Position numbers and translations under genes: made by a program. This document shows positions 43,755 through 54,372 of a stretch of DNA of 64,000 bases, one piece after another (positions within the stretch are counted from its first letter, which is position 1; each line of letters opens with the position of its first letter). The stretch spans positions 20,597,444 to 20,661,443 of the forward strand of contig NC_090703.1 of NCBI RefSeq assembly GCF_040954835.1, given 5' to 3'. The stretch is from Lepisosteus oculatus. Lineage: Eukaryota; Chordata; Actinopteri; Semionotiformes; Lepisosteidae. The notes beneath the pieces are model-generated. The model did no database searches, was not told the DNA's origin, and saw only the letters and a program-made list of their open reading frames with translations.

Positions 43755-44224
43755 TGTAACGAACAGTTCTTACCGGACCCTATGCGGACGACACAATCCG
43801 AAGAAGTGGGGAAACACTAGGGAAACGTCATGCAGGAATACGGGGCTGAAGACAGGGGGATGTGTCCAAGGTGCGCTGGTGCACGGGGGAGGTGTGGCCG
43901 AGGCAAACAATCCAAAAGAGTAATCCTTAGAGAGTATCCAAAACACAAAAACCAGGAGATCCATCAAAACACGGAATTAAAACACGAAGGCCGGGTCGGA
44001 ACCGGCGGACAGGGAACAGGAACAGGAACCGAGATTAAAACCTTAACGGGACCAGGGGCTTCCAGGTCCCAGACTCGCACGATACGGAAATCAGATGCAG
44101 AGCCCGGATGAGCGACAGCGCCTGGCTTTAAAGGTGGGCTGGGAATAGGAAACAGGTGCACAGAATAAAGTCTCAAGTGAAAGGGCTGGAGCACCCTTAA
44201 GGAGGGGGGACTATAATCGTGACA
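43755..44224. mobile_element. Solo LTR of a gypsy-like retrotransposon
   Basis: A 470-base unit beginning TGTAACG and ending GTGACA, the TG...CA ends of an LTR. It is flanked on both sides by the 5-bp direct repeat GGCAC (43750-43754 and 44225-44229). There is no internal region or second LTR, so it is a solo LTR left by recombination. Read on the - strand it has TTTAAA-type promoter-like sequence and resembles fish Ty3/gypsy LTRs; the orientation is uncertain. Confidence 0.75.
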
Positions 44225-44310
44225 GGCACAGCATCCCGTAGAAAGTATTCACCCCCTGAAGCACAAAGTCATAACATTAATATTTAGTTCAAACTATAAT
44301 TAATAATAAT

Positions 44311-44430
44311 AATTGCTTACACTTATATAGCACTTTTCTTGACACCCCACTCAAAGCGCTTTACAGGTAATGGGGACTCCCCTCCACCACCACCAATGTG
44401 CAGCACCAACTTGGATAATGTATTTCAAAT
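44311..44430 (+). repeat. Dispersed repeat (cttatatagcacttttc type)
   Basis: Reads acttatatagcacttttctt, then ctcaaagcgctttacaggta and cctccaccaccaccaatgtg. It matches a short repeat that I know to be frequent in fish genomes; the class is unknown. Confidence 0.55.
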
Positions 44431-44629
44431 TCAAAAAGATGTTAACTTTGCTGTGAGATTTTTAGGTGCTTGTAGCATGTGGCTCCAAGAGGCTCATGAG
44501 ACTTTGGGCATGTCATGTCCATATCCCACATGTGCAGCTACCTGGTTTTTAGCTAGTTAATGACAAGTGTTTCTTACTCTGTTTTGCTTGGGATGGAGTG
44601 GGGTAGATTAGAATAAGACATCTTTTTTT

Positions 44630-44875
44630 TTCATCTGTGTGGAGTTTGTATGTTCTGTCCGTGTTCATGTGGGTTTCCTCCGGACGCTCCAGTTTCCTCC
44701 CACAGTCTAATAACGTTGGTAGGTTAATTAGCTTCTGGAAAAATTGGTCATAGTGCGAGTGTGTGTGTCTACCCTGTGATAGACTGGGGTCCTGTCCAAG
44801 GCCTATACAACCTCACACCTGTTGCTGGCTACAGCTCTGGCTTGATTAAAGCAGATAGAAAGTGGATGGATGGAT
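44630..44875 (+). repeat. V-SINE-like copy, body and tail
   Basis: Reads tctgtgtggagtttgtatgt, gtgggtttcctccggacgct, gtaggttaattagcttctgg and ctgtgatagactggggtcct, ending agaaagtggatggatggat. This is a long, relatively well-preserved copy lacking the tRNA head. Confidence 0.8.
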
Positions 44876-47140
44876 TAAACTGGTAATGTCTGGAATACAG
44901 GACTCAGCAAGTGCCTTTCCCCCTTGAGCCACACGGGGCTCTCTAATTTCACAGTTTCAACATGTCATGTGGAATTGCCTAAGTATTCTTGAACTGTGTA
45001 TCTTTTATAACAGGGAGGGAACACAGGGTCATAAAGTGGAGGCTAGAATATTTTATGCAAAGCACGTTGGTTTATTGAGTTTTACCTTCCCAGTGATGAT
45101 GTTCTTTGGAATGTAAATGATAATTGTTATTATGCACTCTTAAAATGAAAACAAAAAGATTAAGATATTATTGTGAAGAGTGTGTATCTTAAGGCAATAA
45201 GTTTTTTAACAGCTGAAAATATTAACAATAGTACTTCTACTTGTATATAAGATATATTTAAAAAATATGTATTATAGAACATTTAGAACAAAAGTATTTG
45301 ATATGCAGCTATGAATGAAATATGTTTAGGATTTCTGGAGACATATGAAAAATATAATCAATATTCTTAATTTGATCTACCTAAAAGTAGATGGGCTGAA
45401 TGGCCTACTCTTCTATGTAACTCTTTCTGTTACAGTATATTCATGTTTTCACGTCTTTGTAATTTCATTTGCTCATCAGCAGGTGTCACTAAACACCTCC
45501 AGAATTTTACTTCAGTAGCTATCACAACTTACTGTGCTCAAAACGGAAGAGAAATTGATCTCTTTTGATCCTCAAAAATGCTACTCTTGAAAATAAAAAA
45601 AACATTTTGAGCGTCTGATGAAAAACATCGGAAACCAGAAATTGGTGACATTTTAGGTAAGAAGGTGAATGAGAATAACCGTTTATTAATAACTAAACAC
45701 AGGATTCTTACTCACTACTTGAGGAAGGACACCAAAGAATTAAATAATCTAATTGCATACATCACTGTTACAGTTTACATGGGCAACTGGTAAGTCTATA
45801 AAATAAGAGGCAAATGTACCAGCTCAGTCAGTCAGTTTATAAATATTGCATAGTCCATACCTGAGCTCAGAGGCTCATCTGGCTGTAGCCTAAGTCTTCA
45901 TCCGCAGCATGAAGCAGACAGAGATGGGACACCAGTCCTTCCCAGGCTGACCCCAGCAAATCCTGGAACCTATTTACTTACTCTTACAACTGCAAGAGAT
46001 GCTAACCTGTGTCTTTACATGCAAGAGCCCAGTGCCATAACTACTCCAAACTTCCCCCAATCTTATCAAAGCAGCTTTTTCTACATGTCATGAGGGACAA
46101 TAACAGCCAAGAACTGGATGCTTTGTGACTGGGCATTTTAGGAAGGACAGTTTTGGCTTCATCTGCTTGGTTAAAGGGCAGTAGGAAAAGGAGGCAAGAT
46201 TGGGGATGGGGTGGAGGAGAGAGGTCGAGACAAATGCAGAAGCAGATGTTTGCGTATCGATATATATATAGTTAATTTCAGAATTGATTATGATTAGAAA
46301 CAGCTGAATGGAATTGACATTTCTCTTGAACTTCAGTTAATATCTTCAGTTTATCAGTCAGTCTGTAAAATCTCTAAAATTAATAACAAATTGACAAGTC
46401 GATTTATAAATATACCAGACTGTTGGAGCCCAGGACTCACAAACAACTCAACATCTTTAAGAAAGATTACTGAGGAATTTTAAGTACCTAAGATAGTCTA
46501 TATGTCTCAGGCTGCCTGGGCTCATCCAGTTTGGGTTAGAACAGGAGTTCTCTGTGAGTCAACACACTAACAAAATGATAAAATATGTAATCTATTTATA
46601 ATTGACTAATGAGCTGAAGATTTTTAAATTCGCTAGTTTTACAGGGTGACTGGTTTATGATGAGATGATAAATTTACTTATTGTTCAATAAGTACCGATT
46701 TTCCACCTAAACAGAAACATATGCTGTACTGTATATACAGTACAGTGTATGTGTGTGTAGACTATGTCTTGTTAAACAAAGTGAAGAAGCTCTTTACCAT
46801 CCAAATTTCAGCTTTAAGACATTTCTTTATTATTTTAATTATTTGACATTTTGCATGCAATTATGATCTCTTTCAAAACAAAATGTATTTCCTTCATGCT
46901 TGTGGGTTTTACTGGCTGTAAAGTAAGGGATTTAATTGGCTACACTTTTATTTACTTCATACAATACAATTGCTTAGGTTAATTTTCTAAGTTTATAGGG
47001 AAGTGAGTTTAATTCTTCTGGTAATTTTTTAATCTGGGTTTTTAGGATCTGTGCAAACATGGACAAATTTGCTTTTGCTCTGCCCTCCCCACCCCCTCCC
47101 CGTCCGATTCAGAAATGCCTTGTGACAAAAAGAACAATTA
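44876..47140. other. Non-coding stretch 3' of V7 and of the C region
   Basis: AT-rich sequence with a possible decayed V-SINE fragment on the - strand at about 45870-46050 (ggacaccagtccttcccagg) and a short TA run near 46260. No V, J or other coding signal was found on either strand. Confidence 0.5.
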
Positions 47141-47149
47141 AGATCAAGA

Positions 47150-47520
47150 AGCCAACAGCTGCAGCTTCACAGATGTCTCCTAAATATTTCTAGGGCACTG
47201 CTCGGTGCAAGCCTAGCTTGTTTGTGCATTCTTTATCACCACATCCTGCGGCTGCCATTGTCCTCCCAGACTCTCTGCCACACGGAACATGAGCTGTGGT
47301 TTCACAGCCTACACGCGGAACGTCTATTTTCTCCTCATAAACACAGCAGTACCTCAGATCAAGCCACATCCTCTGCACTGCAAAACTCACAATGCAGAGC
47401 GAACTTGCAACTCTGCTGCTAAAGGTCAAATGACAAAGGTGTTTGTGTTTCTCTATCTTCAACACTCAGTTTCAACAATACTTTCCCCCCTTTTCAGATT
47501 ATTATCGCTTCCTGGTGATT
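47150..47520. promoter_or_regulatory. Candidate TRB enhancer between C region and inverted V cluster
   Basis: The block has higher sequence complexity than its AT-rich surroundings. It contains an E-box CAGCTG (47156-47161) and a composite RUNX/ETS-like site whose minus-strand reading is CAGGATGTGGT (47238-47248). It also has a RUNX site TGTGGTTT (47295-47302), a TCF-like ACAAAGG (47433-47439) and an ETS-like CTTCCTG (47508-47514). It lies 1.8-2.1 kb beyond the last C exon, where the mammalian beta enhancer sits relative to TRBC2 and TRBV30. This is inference from motifs and position only. Confidence 0.3.
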
Positions 47521-49271
47521 CAGTCATAATAAAACACACAAACAAGACAAGGCTGTTTACCATGTATATATCAGTGGTGGCAGGGGACTGTGTCATCTGA
47601 CTTGATTTGAAGGATCTCAGTATATTACAGCTGACCAGAGAGCTTATGCACCCTTTTTTTCTGTAGCCTTTAATATACAGTACCTGCTTTACTCAATTCT
47701 GCCTTTAAGACGATTTTGAATTAGCATTTTGCATTTTGGTTCCTCTGCAGTGTACATATAGCATTTTAGCCTTAAAAATACTGTTCATTACAAATAACAC
47801 AATGTTGTCATAAGAGTTTTCTGATTAGAAACTGATTTATCATTGCCCAGTTTCTGTGAATTGACTAGATTATTTTTGTTGACCAGGGCCACTCAAAGCC
47901 AGTGCCCTCTCAATCCACTCCACTGAAGTGTTTCGTAACAGTTCTTAATTTCCTATATCAATACACAATACTGTAAGTATCGGTATGAGTACAGTATATA
48001 GATCAATACAGTTATAGAAGTGCAGGTTGTGAGGACTAGACCAGGACTAGTGACAGTTGTTGACTGGCCCTGCTACAGCCCCTAGACCGTACCTTCAGAG
48101 TCTGTAATAGAGACACACTACTGTCGGAAGAATTTCAGCACTTTGTTTTATCTGGGTGACGGTGTTGTGTTTCAGTAATTGATTAATCAATTTCTTTTTG
48201 AGCGCCACTGTTGTGGCAAGAGCGGAGTTCTGTGGCAGCTGTGATCTGTGATTAATCATGTTTCTGTTATAGGTAGTAAACAGAAGACTAGGGATAGCTC
48301 ACGGACAAAAAAGAAAGGACTGAAAAGTTAGAAGGGCATTTGATACTGAAGGAAGATAAGTTTGTGGGTTTTGAGAGTAATTTTGTTTTTGTAATTAGTA
48401 ATTTTACCCCCTTCATAATCTACCCTTAATGTTTTAAATCATCACCTCCATTCCGTTTGCTCATTTTTACTGGGAAGTAAGGGTACTTTTCATAATTCTG
48501 TACACTCTGTTATACTGTATACTTTGCTGCTAATATTTAATATGTTTTTATAATATATTTTGCAATATAAAAACACAAAACAGATACAATTATTTTGACA
48601 GATTTTTTTTTATTTGAAAACCTTTAAAAAACAAAGCTGATTGAAAAGAAACAGATTTCAGCTACATAACACATTTCATTTGAACCTAATCAAATATATG
48701 AGACAAATATGAGTCAATGATTTCCACTGACTCATATTTCTATATCATTTCATTGTCCCTGTCATTTCTATATTAGTTCTAACCGTAAAAAATATAATCA
48801 AAACAAGCAAGATGAAAGAAATAAGAACTTTCCACTAAGTTATCTGTTCAAAAACAGAGGTTAAAGAAGTGACACTGTTACAAACATAAACAAGCCTCAC
48901 AAAACATTACTGCTTTGAGTTAAATGAGGGGCACATGGTCTTAAAATACCATATCATGCAGAAGCCTATGCTTAATAACACATTTCACAGCATTGTAACA
49001 CACGGTGAATGAAAGAGTAAAGGCAAGATGTGATCTTCCAGATTAAATATATTAATGAGAAAAAGAATGTGTGGCTGAAAGAATTTCTCGCTATTCCCTG
49101 AGCACTGATGTACTCCCAATTGCTTGAAAGTAATTGTAAAAGCTTGGAGATATGTCTTACGTGTTTGTAACGGGGCTACAATGCTGTGTCTGAAGGTTAT
49201 ATAATCAAGATGCACCATTTACAGTAATTTAGTAAAATCCTTGCTAAAACGTTTTAAAAATCTTCACCAAA

Positions 49272-49337
49272 TCACGTCTTTACAGAAACATTTGGAAGTG
49301 TTCCAATATTTTGTGTTAGCTGGGTAGGATCGGGGCT
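49272..49337 (-). CDS. trbc: TRBC exon 4, cytoplasmic tail and stop
   Basis: The acceptor follows a strong pyrimidine tract, ctttttttctattttttgcag. The exon reads SPDPTQLTQNIGTLPNVSVK then T and TGA (49272-49274), in phase with exon 3 ending WKLK. The tail is longer than the few residues in mammals, so the assignment rests on splice signals and phase. TTTATT at about 48609-48614, AATAAA on the coding strand, could be the polyadenylation signal. Confidence 0.65.
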   Translation of the reverse strand, partial: SPDPTQLTQNIGTLPNVSVKT

Positions 49338-51860
49338 CTGCAAAAAATAGAAAAAAAGAATCCATCTGCTATGTGCAATTTAATTAAATCGGATCATACT
49401 GTTATGAAATTTTGTGAATTACAAGTTTTAATTCAATCCAGTCTTTTACACAACTCTGAGTGTCAAAACAGTCATGCAAATTGTGTTTATTGCAGATATC
49501 ACAAGGATTGTCCTATCAACAATACTCATAATAAAGTTTGGATCAGCTCTGATTTCTCTTTTCAAAGCAACACAGGCAAAGGGGTCCCATTTCAAAAGCT
49601 TTTATCTGAATTCTTCCAATCTTGCAGTTTAGGCAAAGGTTTTCTCACATGTAAGCTGTAAGAATGAAAAAAAAAACAGTATCTCAATCTTACTAACATT
49701 TTTGTTATACTATATTTGTAGTGCAGAATTATGACATATGACCAAACATATACCGTCTGACTTTTTTCCAACATTTAACAATTACAATGTACATATTAAA
49801 ATACTGAACTAAACCTGCCACACAGTAATACTTAGCAACACCGTTATCAGACATTGCACTACATATTTTTCATTATACTTCTTTGACTTTCAAACTTCAC
49901 CCACAGTTCATACTCCAGTCGCCTGGGCCTGATTTAAAAATCCCTGCTGCCCTAAATATCAAATAAAAAAATCAATAGTCGGCGAAGAATTATGTTAAGC
50001 TGCAGATTTTTAATGCCATAAAAATATTTTAGTTTTAATTCTGTGCTTTACCTTTAGTTTCCAGACAAGGACTGTGAGGAGAAGTCCGTAGAGAGTGCTC
50101 TTGCCGAGGAACAGCAGGTAGGTGAGGCGTGTCGACCTTAAAGTTTCTACAACTAAGCAGAGCAAAGCGTCGGACAACTCATGGCAAACCTGGGCTTGCA
50201 GAGAAACTGCCAGATAATGGGGAAACTATCCATTTGTATAGAACTGACAAAATAGTACATCATAGAGAGAATAATAGAATTCTAGTTATTACAGAATAAA
50301 TGATGAATGTGAGCAGCAGTAGTAAATGTTCTTCTTTTCTTGTGGTTCAAACATTAAATGCAAAATGTTTCTGTCATTTTCAATGGTGTAACAACATCAG
50401 ATTTCCCAGTTTAATGATTTTTGAATTCCCCTTTTCCCTGTGTCTGTGACATTATACTTCAATATCAAAAACCATGAAACACTTATACTTCTGTCTGGGG
50501 AAAACTATAGAATATTAATTCCCTATCAGTAATTTGAGTAGCATGTCTTAACTGAAGTTACTGAAGAATGAATAGGCTGCAAATACAAATAGTAGAAAGT
50601 GCATTTGGCTTTGTAATACAATTGGACTATACTGTTCTTTGAGCTTTATTTTTTAATGAGAGGGTGATAATTCACATTTAAAACGATGTAGCAAACAAAG
50701 CACCTACAAAAAGTGAAAGGTTAGATAACAGTTGAAAGAACAGCAGAATACAGTCCATCAAATGCAGTATATCGAGCTTACCTGCACCACAACCTGAAAG
50801 ACAAAAAAAAAGCTATTTTACAAGCTAATTTGAAATCTTAGAAAAGGAAATATCATATAATACTTATCTGCACAGCAGTTATGATAAATAAATAACATCA
50901 AGGCATATACTGTATTTATATAAGCTTGGTATTAGCTTGCAAATCATTAGATACTGTATGATGAAAAAAATATTCTCTTTTGTTTTATGCACATTAACTT
51001 TTATATTTTGTTTTTTTTTACAGAGCTTTGAAAGCAGGTCTGTTGTTAGGTATGTAGCTACTGGACTGGTCCAGTAATCGAGAAATTGAAATCACCACAT
51101 ACATTATACTGTCAGTGGTCTGTACTGCTTTAATTATTATTATAATAGTAATTCAGAACTCTTGAGAGGAGAAACAGGCTCACCCTGAATATACTGGTAG
51201 TAGCCAGTAATGCAGAATGATAGTATCTACTGTAACTCTTCATGACTTCTAAATGGGACTATTTCTTTAAATACTACCTGCAACTGTTTTTTATAGATTG
51301 AAAATAACCTAGCTGTAAAAAGTTTTGATGGCATGTGCTTGTGTTTTAAAACAAATTAATGTGTGGAGACAATACAAGCAGAATAAGATCATGGTGTCAA
51401 GCTGTTAAAAGTTTGAACGTTTTTGAGTGCGGTTGTAGATTGAAAACTCATTAATTAGATACAAAGCTAAAGTACCACAGCTGTTACTTACACCCATCCC
51501 TATCTAAGCCTGTTCCAGCCTAGTGACACCTACCCTCCTTTCCCTTGATGGATATTTCTACTGGGGCACTTTCATTGAAGAAAGTGGTGACACAGGTGAA
51601 GTTTTTCTTTGGAGTGAACCACTCGAGCGCGCTGACTCTCAGCCGGCTGGTGATGCTGTACTTTCCCTCTTTGTCCTTGATTGCTGTATCATCTGTCTTA
51701 ACCCAGTTTGTTCGGTCCTGTCCACTGACTTTCCAAGAAACAGTGATGTGTTCGGGATAGAAACCTGTGATCACACACACTAAGGTGGCTCTTCCTTTGT
51801 CTTTGATTTCCTTTTTCGAGGGCTGAAGGATTTTGACAGTGGGCCTAGTGATATTTTTGT
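49272..51860 (-). CDS. trbc: TRB constant region (C beta), four exons
   Basis: Exons on the - strand: 51860-51534 (Ig domain), 50793-50782 (hinge with Cys), 50194-50052 (connecting peptide and membrane segment) and 49337-49272 (cytoplasmic tail, stop). Phases join from J (one base left) through all exons. The product is the invariant part of the TCR beta chain, pairing with TCR alpha and CD3. The Ig fold, the Lys-containing membrane helix and the Cys-bearing microexon match C beta rather than C alpha, C gamma or C delta. The upstream J segments support this. Only one C region is present. Confidence 0.95.
50052..50194 (-). CDS. trbc: TRBC exon 3, connecting peptide and transmembrane segment
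   Basis: Encodes (A)QVCHELSDALLCLVVETL, then RSTRLTYLLFLGKSTLYGLL and LTVLVWKLK. The LLFLGKSTLYGLLLTVL part aligns with the mammalian C beta membrane helix and keeps the basic Lys needed for CD3 contact. The correct acceptor is ctctgcaag; a second AG five bases further (cccag) would lead to an immediate stop. The donor is aag|gtaaag. Confidence 0.9.
50782..50793 (-). CDS. trbc: TRBC exon 2, 12-base hinge microexon
   Basis: Between ttttttgtctttcag and |gtaagc lie only 12 bases, gttgtggtgcag. With one base from exon 1 they encode G-C-G-A-like residues, including the Cys expected to form the inter-chain disulfide bond with TCR alpha. Mammalian C beta has a comparable 18-base exon at this position. 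Phases on both sides are correct. Confidence 0.85.
51534..51860 (-). CDS. trbc: TRBC exon 1, C1-set Ig domain
   Basis: The acceptor is tcctctccctcag. With the base left by J it encodes DKNITRPTVKILQPSKKEIK, then ATLVCVITGFYPEHITVSWK, EGKYSITSRLRVSALEWF and KKNFTCVTTFFNESAPVEIS followed by IKGKE. The Cys pair (LVCVITGFYP and FTCVT) and SW core are those of a TCR C domain. There are three N-glycosylation sequons (NIT, NFT, NES). The long FG loop of mammalian C beta is absent, as in other fish. Confidence 0.96.
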
Positions 51861-53309
51861 CTGAGGGAGAGGAACAGGAGGTTACCTGACAGCCAGTACT
51901 GTTTGTTTGACTTACACGTTCTTAATTAATGATTGCACTTGACAGTGAAGATGCGTTTTTTTAAACAAATTGAATGTACCCACTTTCATTGCTGCAATTC
52001 TAATGATAGCCCTATAATGAGTATGTTGCAGTTCTTAGTTCAATATTAAATTAAAACATAATGCAATTTATGCTTGAAAAACAGATTTGGAAAAGGTCTA
52101 CTGACTTTGTCAAACCGCTGCACTGAGACATTTAATCTCATTTCCGAAGTGCTAAACAAATTTAATAGGTTTAAATGAGTTTAGTGACCCACTAAACTCA
52201 TTTATACAAATGTTGTTGTTACTTTTAAAAAACAGAACTACTACAGTTTTGCTGCTTCAACCCAATTTCTCCACCGTGAACGCAGTTGCCCGTGGCCCAG
52301 ATATGGGTTGTGTCACACACCTGTTCGCCACCAAAAGTAGCTTTATTGTCACACTGGCAGATCGGTGAATTTCAGCATTTGTGCTGGCATGAAACTAATG
52401 TTGCAGTATTTGTTTTGCATTTGTCGTAACTGATAATATTTATCTTTTACTGTGCGTTTTTCTAATTGCGAATGTTTTCTATTTATTTTTAACAAGAAAA
52501 AACACACATTGAAGTAGATAAATAACACAATAAATATTAACATCGATACTAGTAGACCGTTATTTTCTTCTAAGGTGATGTTTACTAGCTTATTTGTGTC
52601 TTGTCTGTAAAGCACAATAAACTATCGGGCTTGCATATTTACAGTTTTGAACTATACAGTAGTTTATATGAACTTCGTCCTAAATTAGACAGTACCAGTT
52701 TTATTTTTCAATCTAAAAAACATTGTTTTCGAACAGCAGCCTGCGGCATTTTCAAAATCTGAATCACTGAGGTACAAAAACAGTTACAGACGATTAGAGA
52801 AGTACCACGAACGACAGCAAAACGTTGTTTATCTCATCTGAACAATCCACCACAGACGTGTGCTACCCATGCGCTCTTAAATTATTCTCGACATTTATGA
52901 AAACTAGTAGACAGTTCCGTATTTACGGCAGCGTCTTGAATTTATCTCGGGATTTTGTATTATAATAGTAACAGTCATATAAAATCACATTACTTTAACT
53001 TGCAGTTTATTTTTATAATCATTGCACTTATGCCTGTTAATGTAAGATCATTTTTATGTACATTTTATAACGATAGAATATTACAGGGTCATATTCTATA
53101 TTTTTTATATTGTATGCTGCGCTCGGCTTCTGTACTGAATACTGTATTTCAGATCCTCTAAACGTCTTTTCAGTCATACAGTATCGATTTTTCGTTTTAC
53201 ATATTTCTGGGACTTTTTCCGCAAAGGCCTTACATTTTAGCCTGAATATGCGACCTAGTTTTATAAGTAAGAATTTGCAAACAAAACAAATTAAATATAT
53301 TTGACTCAC
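51861..53309 (-). other. J-C intron of TRB
   Basis: AT-rich intron between J1 and the first C exon. I find no further J segment or RSS in it. A hydrophobic reading frame on the - strand (52615-52349) has no leader-donor or family support. Confidence 0.6.
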
Positions 53310-53359
53310 CTATGACAAACAGTTTTGTGCCATCGCCGAAGAAAACTGGATTGCCAGAG
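53310..53359 (-). CDS. TRB J segment J1 (closest to C)
   Basis: Coding reading SGNPVFFGDGTKLFVI plus one base, with the FGxG motif, then donor |gtgagtc. The 12-type RSS lies at 53360-53387: on the + strand heptamer CACAGTG, 12-base spacer, nonamer ACCAAATCT (weak). Phase fits TRBC exon 1. Confidence 0.93.
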
Positions 53360-53387
53360 CACAGTGGTCTGAAACTAAACCAAATCT
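53360..53387 (-). other. RSS with 12-bp spacer of J1
   Basis: Consensus heptamer at 53360-53366 and a 12-base spacer. The nonamer at 53379-53387 departs from the consensus at several positions, so J1 may be used less than J2-J4. Confidence 0.8.
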
Positions 53388-53719
53388 GTACACCCATTTC
53401 TGCAAGGCATGCTTATCTACAGGTGTTTATTTTGCAGAATTTGGGGTTTTCATAGATGAAGCAAAACTAACTCAAATGTATTTGTTATAAAGTGTTGAGT
53501 CTGTACTGTGAAACAATAAAATGCTGTAAGACGTGAATTTATTGAAAGGTTTTATACAATATAATTTGCAAACAGGTGACGCTTCAGGAGTTTGATTCTT
53601 TATAATTATACTCATTTTTTTAACTGAGTAATTAATAAGAAACTGCTTTCAGACAAATAGTGTGTATCTATACATACAGAGATAACATTTTCAGACTTTT
53701 TAAAAGCTGGATATCATAC

Positions 53720-53769
53720 CTAGGACTATCAGTTTTGATCCTCTGCCGAAGTGCTGCTCATAGCCAGAG
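53720..53769 (-). CDS. TRB J segment J2
   Basis: Coding reading SGYEQHFGRGSKLIVL plus one base, FGxG motif, donor |gtatgat. The RSS of 12-type is at 53770-53797: heptamer CACAGTT, 12-base spacer, nonamer CACAAAACC. Confidence 0.94.
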
Positions 53770-53797
53770 CACAGTTTCACAACTCATGCACAAAACC
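53770..53797 (-). other. RSS with 12-bp spacer of J2
   Basis: Heptamer CACAGTT (53770-53776), 12-base spacer, nonamer CACAAAACC (53789-53797), read on the + strand. Confidence 0.88.
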
Positions 53798-53990
53798 TCT
53801 CCAAATTCTATACCTAATCTCTGTCAAATACGATTATACATGAACAGGCAAAAATGCCTTTTTTTATTTTAAAGACAAAACAAAGCAAGGGAAGTTTATT
53901 GATGTAAAAGTGATCGTAAAATATGGTGGTTACTGTAGCCCTAGTCTATTTTTTCGTAAAATGAAATGTAATCAATGGGAATGTTCTTAT

Positions 53991-54043
53991 CCAGTACTGT
54001 CAACTTGGTTCCTTCACCAAAGTACAAAGGTGAGGGGCCAGAA
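53991..54043 (-). CDS. TRB J segment J3, splice donor altered
   Basis: Coding reading SGPSPLYFGEGTKLTVL plus one base, with an intact FGxG motif. The sequence after it is ATAAGAAC where the sister segments have GTAAG or GTGAG, so the first intron base is A instead of G. A rearranged J3 could not splice normally to C. RSS at 54044-54071: heptamer CACAGTG, 12-base spacer, nonamer TTCAAAACC. Confidence 0.88.
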
Positions 54044-54071
54044 CACAGTGACACAAGATGTGTTCAAAACC
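54044..54071 (-). other. RSS with 12-bp spacer of J3
   Basis: Consensus heptamer CACAGTG (54044-54050), 12-base spacer, nonamer TTCAAAACC (54063-54071), read on the + strand. Recombination looks possible even though splicing is not. Confidence 0.88.
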
Positions 54072-54291
54072 ATAGCCTGTGCTATGCACACATATGCACA
54101 CTGAAGTGTTGGTCCAGGTAAATGCTTTTGGCTCCAATAGTTTCTGAATCAACTCGCCTTCATGTCCTTTACTCTCTGAAGGTCTCAATCTCAGATAATC
54201 ATTTGAACTTGAAAATCTCAAGAAGTGTTTAAAAAACATTTTTGTGAACAACAGATATTTCAAGACAAACGTAATATTGAAAATACCTTAC

Positions 54292-54344
54292 CCAAAATGA
54301 TTAACTTGGTTCCAGTACCAAAACTCAAAGGTGTATAACCTGAG
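54292..54344 (-). CDS. TRB J segment J4 (closest to D)
   Basis: Coding reading SGYTPLSFGTGTKLIIL plus one base, FGxG motif, donor |gtaagg. RSS at 54345-54372: heptamer CACAGCG, 12-base spacer, nonamer ACCAAAACT. No further J was found up to 58 kb. Confidence 0.93.
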
Positions 54345-54372
54345 CACAGCGATTCATGACATTACCAAAACT
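54345..54372 (-). other. RSS with 12-bp spacer of J4
   Basis: Heptamer CACAGCG (54345-54351), 12-base spacer, nonamer ACCAAAACT (54364-54372), read on the + strand. Confidence 0.85.

Noticed and set aside
44311-44875. Reading frame 44339-44560 as a gene
   Set aside because: It starts inside a dispersed repeat and shows no splice or family support.
47190-47465. 91-codon minus-strand frame
   Set aside because: No family resemblance or splice context; the sequence is better viewed as a candidate regulatory block.
52349-52615. Hydrophobic 88-codon reading frame on the - strand in the J-C intron
   Set aside because: It has a possible membrane segment, but no splice sites fit it to J or C, and composition is that of AT-rich intron DNA.
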